Shown in pieces: positions 61,060 through 64,000 of a stretch of DNA of 64,000 bases. The notes under the pieces were generated by a model. The model saw only the letters and a list, made by a program, of their open reading frames with translations, ran no database searches and was not told the DNA's origin. Position 1 is the stretch's first letter, and the number at the start of each line of letters is the position of its first letter. A program made the position numbers and the translations under genes. The DNA comes from Palsa-504 sp963847965 (GTDB lineage: Bacteria; Actinomycetota; Actinomycetes; Streptosporangiales; Streptosporangiaceae), in assembly GCA_963847965.1 (NCBI GenBank), contig CAWKCG010000043.1, forward strand, positions 62,001 through 126,000. Reading direction: 5' to 3'.

Positions 61060-61902
61060 TTACCCCTGCACCGCCTGGCTCGCGGCGAGCGACAGGTGCC
61101 TCCTGGCGAAGGCCAGCGACTCGGTCAGGTCCGCGATCCGGTCCTGGGGCGTCGGGGCGCGGTTCGTCTTCACCTCGACCACCACCACGCCCTGGTACCC
61201 GGTCGCGGGCAGCATGCTCAGCAGCTCGGCGCAGGGCTGGCCGCCGCGACCCGGCACCAGGTGCTCGTCCGGGATCGGCCCGGTCGGCGTCCCCGTGCCG
61301 TCGGCCAGGTGCACGTGAGCCAGCCGGCCGGCCACGATCAGCTCGCCCGCCATGGCCAGGGCATCGGACCCCGAGGCGGCGGTGTGCGACAGGTCCAGCG
61401 TGGCGTGCGCGCAATCGAACTTGGTCGGGTCCCAGTCCGGGGCGTACGGGACCACCTCGCTGCCGCCGGCGCGCAGCGGGTACATGTTCTCCACCGCGAA
61501 GATCACGTCGGTCTGCTCGGCCAGCTCGGCCAAGCCCTGCTCGAAGCCGCGGGCGTACTCGCGCTGCCAGCGGAACGGCGGGTGCACCACGACGACCCTG
61601 GCCCCCACGCGCTCGGCGAGGTCCCTGGCGCGCCGCAGCTTCTCCCACGGGTCGCGGCCCCACACCGCCTGGGTGAGCAGCAGGCTCGGCGCGTGCACGG
61701 CCAGGATGGGAACCTGGTGATAGTCGCGCAGGCTGCTCAGCACGGTCGCGTCCTGGCTCACCGGGTCGTTGTAGACCATGATCTCGACCCCGTCGTACCC
61801 GAGCCGCGCGGCGATCTCGAAGGCGTCAGGCGTGCGTTCGGGGTAGACGGACGACGTTGACAGGGCGACCGGCGTGCCCGGTGCCTGCGCTGCGCCGCTC
61901 AC
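61060..61902 (-). CDS. sugar phosphate isomerase/epimerase family (xylose-isomerase-like TIM barrel)
   Basis: 280 residues from GTG 61902 (GGAGGAGGGCAGGA upstream). AP-endonuclease-2-like barrel: STSSVYPERTPDAFEIAARL, GYDGVEIMVYNDP, AVENMYPLRAGGSEVVPY, CAHATLDLSHTAASG, HVHLADGTG and PGRGGQPC, with the metal-binding Glu, Asp and His residues. Adjacent to the BKACE gene. Substrate unknown. Confidence 0.85.
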   Translation of the reverse strand: MSGAAQAPGTPVALSTSSVYPERTPDAFEIAARLGYDGVEIMVYNDPVSQDATVLSSLRDYHQVPILAVHAPSLLLTQAVWGRDPWEKLRRARDLAERVGARVVVVHPPFRWQREYARGFEQGLAELAEQTDVIFAVENMYPLRAGGSEVVPYAPDWDPTKFDCAHATLDLSHTAASGSDALAMAGELIVAGRLAHVHLADGTGTPTGPIPDEHLVPGRGGQPCAELLSMLPATGYQGVVVVEVKTNRAPTPQDRIADLTESLAFARRHLSLAASQAVQG

Positions 61903-62065
61903 TCCTGCCCTCCTCCGCCGGCCTTCCCGCGCCGGCCGTCCCGGATCCATGGCCTGCCTCCAGCTTACTTAGGTTCCGCCGGGCCCCTGGCGCGCCGCTT
62001 CGAGCCTCGCGTTCTCGCGCCGCGGCGCGGCCAGAATGTCGGTGCTGGCGATTATGGTGCGGGGC

Positions 62066-63472
62066 ATGGCCAAGTCAACGGCGGGGGCGGCCGGCTACCG
62101 GTGCACGGAGTGCGGCTGGCAGGCCGCCAAGTGGAGCGGACGGTGCGGTGAGTGCCAGGCGTGGGGCACGGTGGTCCAGGCCGCGATCCCTCGCCTGGCC
62201 CGCACGGTCTCTCAGCGGGCCGGCGCGCCGGTCAGCGTCCCCGCGGTGCCCATCGGCGAGGTGGACGCCAGCGACGCCCAGGCGCGTCCCACCGGGCTAG
62301 ACGAACTGGACCGGGTGCTCGGCGGCGGACTGGTGCCTGGCGCGGTCCTGCTGCTGGCGGGTGAGCCGGGGGTGGGCAAGTCGACGCTGCTGCTCGAGGC
62401 GGGAGCGCTCGCGGCGGAGTCCGGGCCGGTGCTCTACGTCACCGGGGAAGAGTCGGCCGCCCAGGTGCGGTTGCGCGCGGACCGGATCGGCGCGGTCGCC
62501 AACCGGCTGTTCCTGGCCGCCGAGAACGACCTCGATGCCGTGCTCGCGCACGTCGAGGCGGTCCAGCCCCGGCTGCTCATCATCGACTCGGTGCAGACGA
62601 TCGCGGCCGGCGGGGTGGACGGGACGCCGGGCGGCGTCACCCAGGTCCGGGAGGTAGCGGGCGCGCTGACCGCGATCGCGAAGGAACGATCGATGGCGAC
62701 CATCCTGGTCGGGCACGTCACCAAGGACGGCTCGGTGGCCGGCCCGCGGGCCCTGGAGCACCTGGTCGACGTGGTCTTGCACTTCGAGGGCGACCGGCAC
62801 GCGCAGCTGCGCATGGTGCGGGCGGTCAAGAACAGGTACGGGCCGACGGATGAGGTCGGCTGCTTCGACCTCGGCGAGTACGGCCTCATCGGCCTGCCCG
62901 ACCCGAGCGGGCTCTTCCTCTCCCAGCACCGCGAGCCGGTACCCGGCACCTGCGTCACGGTCACGCTCGAGGGACGCAGGCCGCTGCCCGCCGAGGTGCA
63001 GGCCCTGGTGGGGCATTCCGCGCTCGACATCCCGCGCCGGGCCACCTCGGGGCTTGACGGCTCCAGGGTCGGCATGGTGCTCGCGGTCCTGCAGCGCCGG
63101 GCCGGGATCAACCTGGGCCGGCAGGACGTGTACGCGGCGACCGTGGGCGGGGTGCGCCTGAGCGAGCCCTCGGTGGACCTGGCCATCGCCGTCTCGCTGG
63201 CCAGTTCCGCGGCGAACCTGAGCGTCCCCCGCGGTGTGGTGGCCATCGGCGAGGTCGGCCTGGCGGGCGAGGTACGCCGCGTCGGCGGCCTGGCGCGCCG
63301 CCTGGCCGAAGCCGAGCGGATGGGCTTCCGCCGGGCGATCGTCCCCGCGGGCTCGGGCGGGCTCGAGGGTACGGCCGGCGCCGGTGCCGGTGACGCCGCC
63401 CAGCCGATCCAGGTGGTCCAGGTCGAAGACGTCCGCCAGGCGCTGTCCGCGGTGCTCGGGACGCAGCCGTGA
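62066..63472 (+). CDS. radA: DNA repair protein RadA (Sms)
   Basis: 468 residues. N-terminal zinc finger Cys13, Cys16, Cys27, Cys30 (CTECGW, CGEC); RecA-like core with Walker A GEPGVGKST and LLIIDSVQT; the RadA motif KNRYG in VKNRYGPTDEVG; C-terminal Lon-like domain (GGVRLSEPSVDLAIAVSLAS, GEVGLAGEVRRVGGLARRL). It promotes branch migration in recombination. ATG 62066 (MAKSTAGAAGYRC) is chosen. disA, often next to radA in actinobacteria, is not on this side. Confidence 0.96.
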   Translation: MAKSTAGAAGYRCTECGWQAAKWSGRCGECQAWGTVVQAAIPRLARTVSQRAGAPVSVPAVPIGEVDASDAQARPTGLDELDRVLGGGLVPGAVLLLAGEPGVGKSTLLLEAGALAAESGPVLYVTGEESAAQVRLRADRIGAVANRLFLAAENDLDAVLAHVEAVQPRLLIIDSVQTIAAGGVDGTPGGVTQVREVAGALTAIAKERSMATILVGHVTKDGSVAGPRALEHLVDVVLHFEGDRHAQLRMVRAVKNRYGPTDEVGCFDLGEYGLIGLPDPSGLFLSQHREPVPGTCVTVTLEGRRPLPAEVQALVGHSALDIPRRATSGLDGSRVGMVLAVLQRRAGINLGRQDVYAATVGGVRLSEPSVDLAIAVSLASSAANLSVPRGVVAIGEVGLAGEVRRVGGLARRLAEAERMGFRRAIVPAGSGGLEGTAGAGAGDAAQPIQVVQVEDVRQALSAVLGTQP

Positions 63473-63483
63473 GCTAGCTCACG
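63468..63483. promoter_or_regulatory. 16-bp palindrome spanning both convergent stop codons
   Basis: CGTGAGCTAGCTCACG, perfect. It contains the radA TGA (63470-63472) and the TAG of the opposite gene (63474-63476 read on the minus strand). May form part of a bidirectional terminator. Confidence 0.5.
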
Positions 63484-64000
63484 AGCCTGAAGCTGAGCAC
63501 CGCGCTGGACACGGAGGCCGTCAGGGCCTGCGCCTGATAGGTGCCCGCGCGGGTTGATGAGGCCAGCGTGACGCAGCCGGGGAGGGTGATGGTGCGATTC
63601 CACGTGATCGACTCCAGCGCCGGCACACCGCGGCTGAGCCTGGCGACCCACGTGTCAGCCGAACGGGCGCAGTCGCCGGAATCCCAGATGATCCGGCCCG
63701 AGGACATGACCTCCAGGTGCACCCTGCCGGGGCCGAGCTCGAAGGTGCAGGGGAGCGCGGCGGTGGACACCGCGTAGACGGAGAACCTCGGATCCTGCCC
63801 GCCGGAATAGCTTGGCCTGCTGCTGAACACGCTGAGCACCACCGTTCCCGCTGGGCAGGGCCCTCCGGCATCCTGGCCGGCCCCCGGTGACTCCCCGGGG
63901 GTGAGGTGGCCGGCCACCCGGCCGGCCTGGGTGACCGGGGGCGAAGGCAGTCCGGACGGTCCCGGGCTGGCCGCGCCCGCCGTGGTCGCGCCGGCTCCTG
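63474..64000 (-). CDS. conserved actinobacterial exported-type protein, 5' end beyond window
   Basis: The open frame continues through the right edge, so the N-terminus is not visible. The visible ~175 residues begin with a Pro/Gly/Ala-rich linker, followed by a beta-rich domain (VVLSVFSSRPSYSGGQDPRF, VYAVSTAALPCTFELGPGRV, IIWDSGDCARSADTW, ESITWNRTITLPGC) with paired cysteines. Composition suggests a membrane-anchored extracytoplasmic domain. No function known. Confidence 0.7.
   Translation of the reverse strand, partial: GAGATTAGAASPGPSGLPSPPVTQAGRVAGHLTPGESPGAGQDAGGPCPAGTVVLSVFSSRPSYSGGQDPRFSVYAVSTAALPCTFELGPGRVHLEVMSSGRIIWDSGDCARSADTWVARLSRGVPALESITWNRTITLPGCVTLASSTRAGTYQAQALTASVSSAVLSFRLVS

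Overview
The window is high-GC DNA from an actinobacterium, most likely a filamentous actinomycete of the Streptosporangiales type. The evidence is a mycothiol gene (mshA), an F420-type luciferase-like oxidoreductase, and the core order rlmB-cysS-ispF-carD / lpqE-like / regX3-senX3 / gpm / mshA, with radA further right, which resembles the mycobacterial neighbourhood. Start codons are often GTG, and adjacent genes commonly overlap by four bases (ATGA or GTGA).

Layout. 0-4.7 kb: the 5' part of selD, a luciferase-like monooxygenase, a universal stress protein with a small partner, and a convergently arranged histidine kinase and response regulator. 4.7-12.7 kb: a lipid/nucleotide island with a fatty acid desaturase, an NTT-like transporter carrying a cyclic-nucleotide-binding domain, a cyclic-nucleotide-binding patatin lipase, a small membrane protein, a CDP-alcohol phosphatidyltransferase-like protein with an altered catalytic motif, and a GT2 glycosyltransferase. 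13.1-17.2 kb: a ribbon-helix-helix regulator with an apparently leaderless promoter overlapped by three exactly phased repeats, followed by a DUF4097 protein, a drug-type ABC transporter and a conserved protein. 17.4-20.2 kb: a membrane protein joining a chemotaxis-type signalling domain to an EAL domain.

20.4-28.3 kb is a gene graveyard and a decayed integrative element. It holds fragments of LuxR-type ATPase regulators, a chloride-channel tail, a MobF relaxase start, a DUF6247/RelE-like toxin-antitoxin pair, element-type genes (DUF2637-like, DUF4913-like) and a tyrosine integrase with an embedded GntR-type domain, lying next to tRNA-Thr(TGT). 28.3-48 kb is catabolic. A dipeptide/opine-type ABC transporter, Rieske oxygenase and two FAD oxidoreductases stand opposite a TetR regulator and a CocE-type hydrolase. 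An ADP-forming acyl-CoA synthetase, a ThDP decarboxylase-like enzyme, an acyl-CoA dehydrogenase and a second TetR stand opposite an amino-acid dehydrogenase. Together these look like a route for uptake, oxidation, deamination and CoA activation of an amino-acid-like or N-methylated compound.

48-64 kb is conserved core: 23S rRNA methyltransferase, cysteinyl-tRNA synthetase, IspF, CarD, an LpqE-like lipoprotein, RegX3/SenX3, phosphoglycerate mutase, MshA, a BlaI/M56 pair behind an array of GC hairpins, an XRE regulator with a palindromic operator candidate, a BKACE enzyme with a sugar isomerase, and RadA.

Many accessory genes between 5.8 and 46 kb carry a single frameshift inside an otherwise intact, conserved reading frame. 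The core genes to the right are mostly clean. This is either recent gene decay or base-level assembly error, and calls in that part should be read with it in mind.
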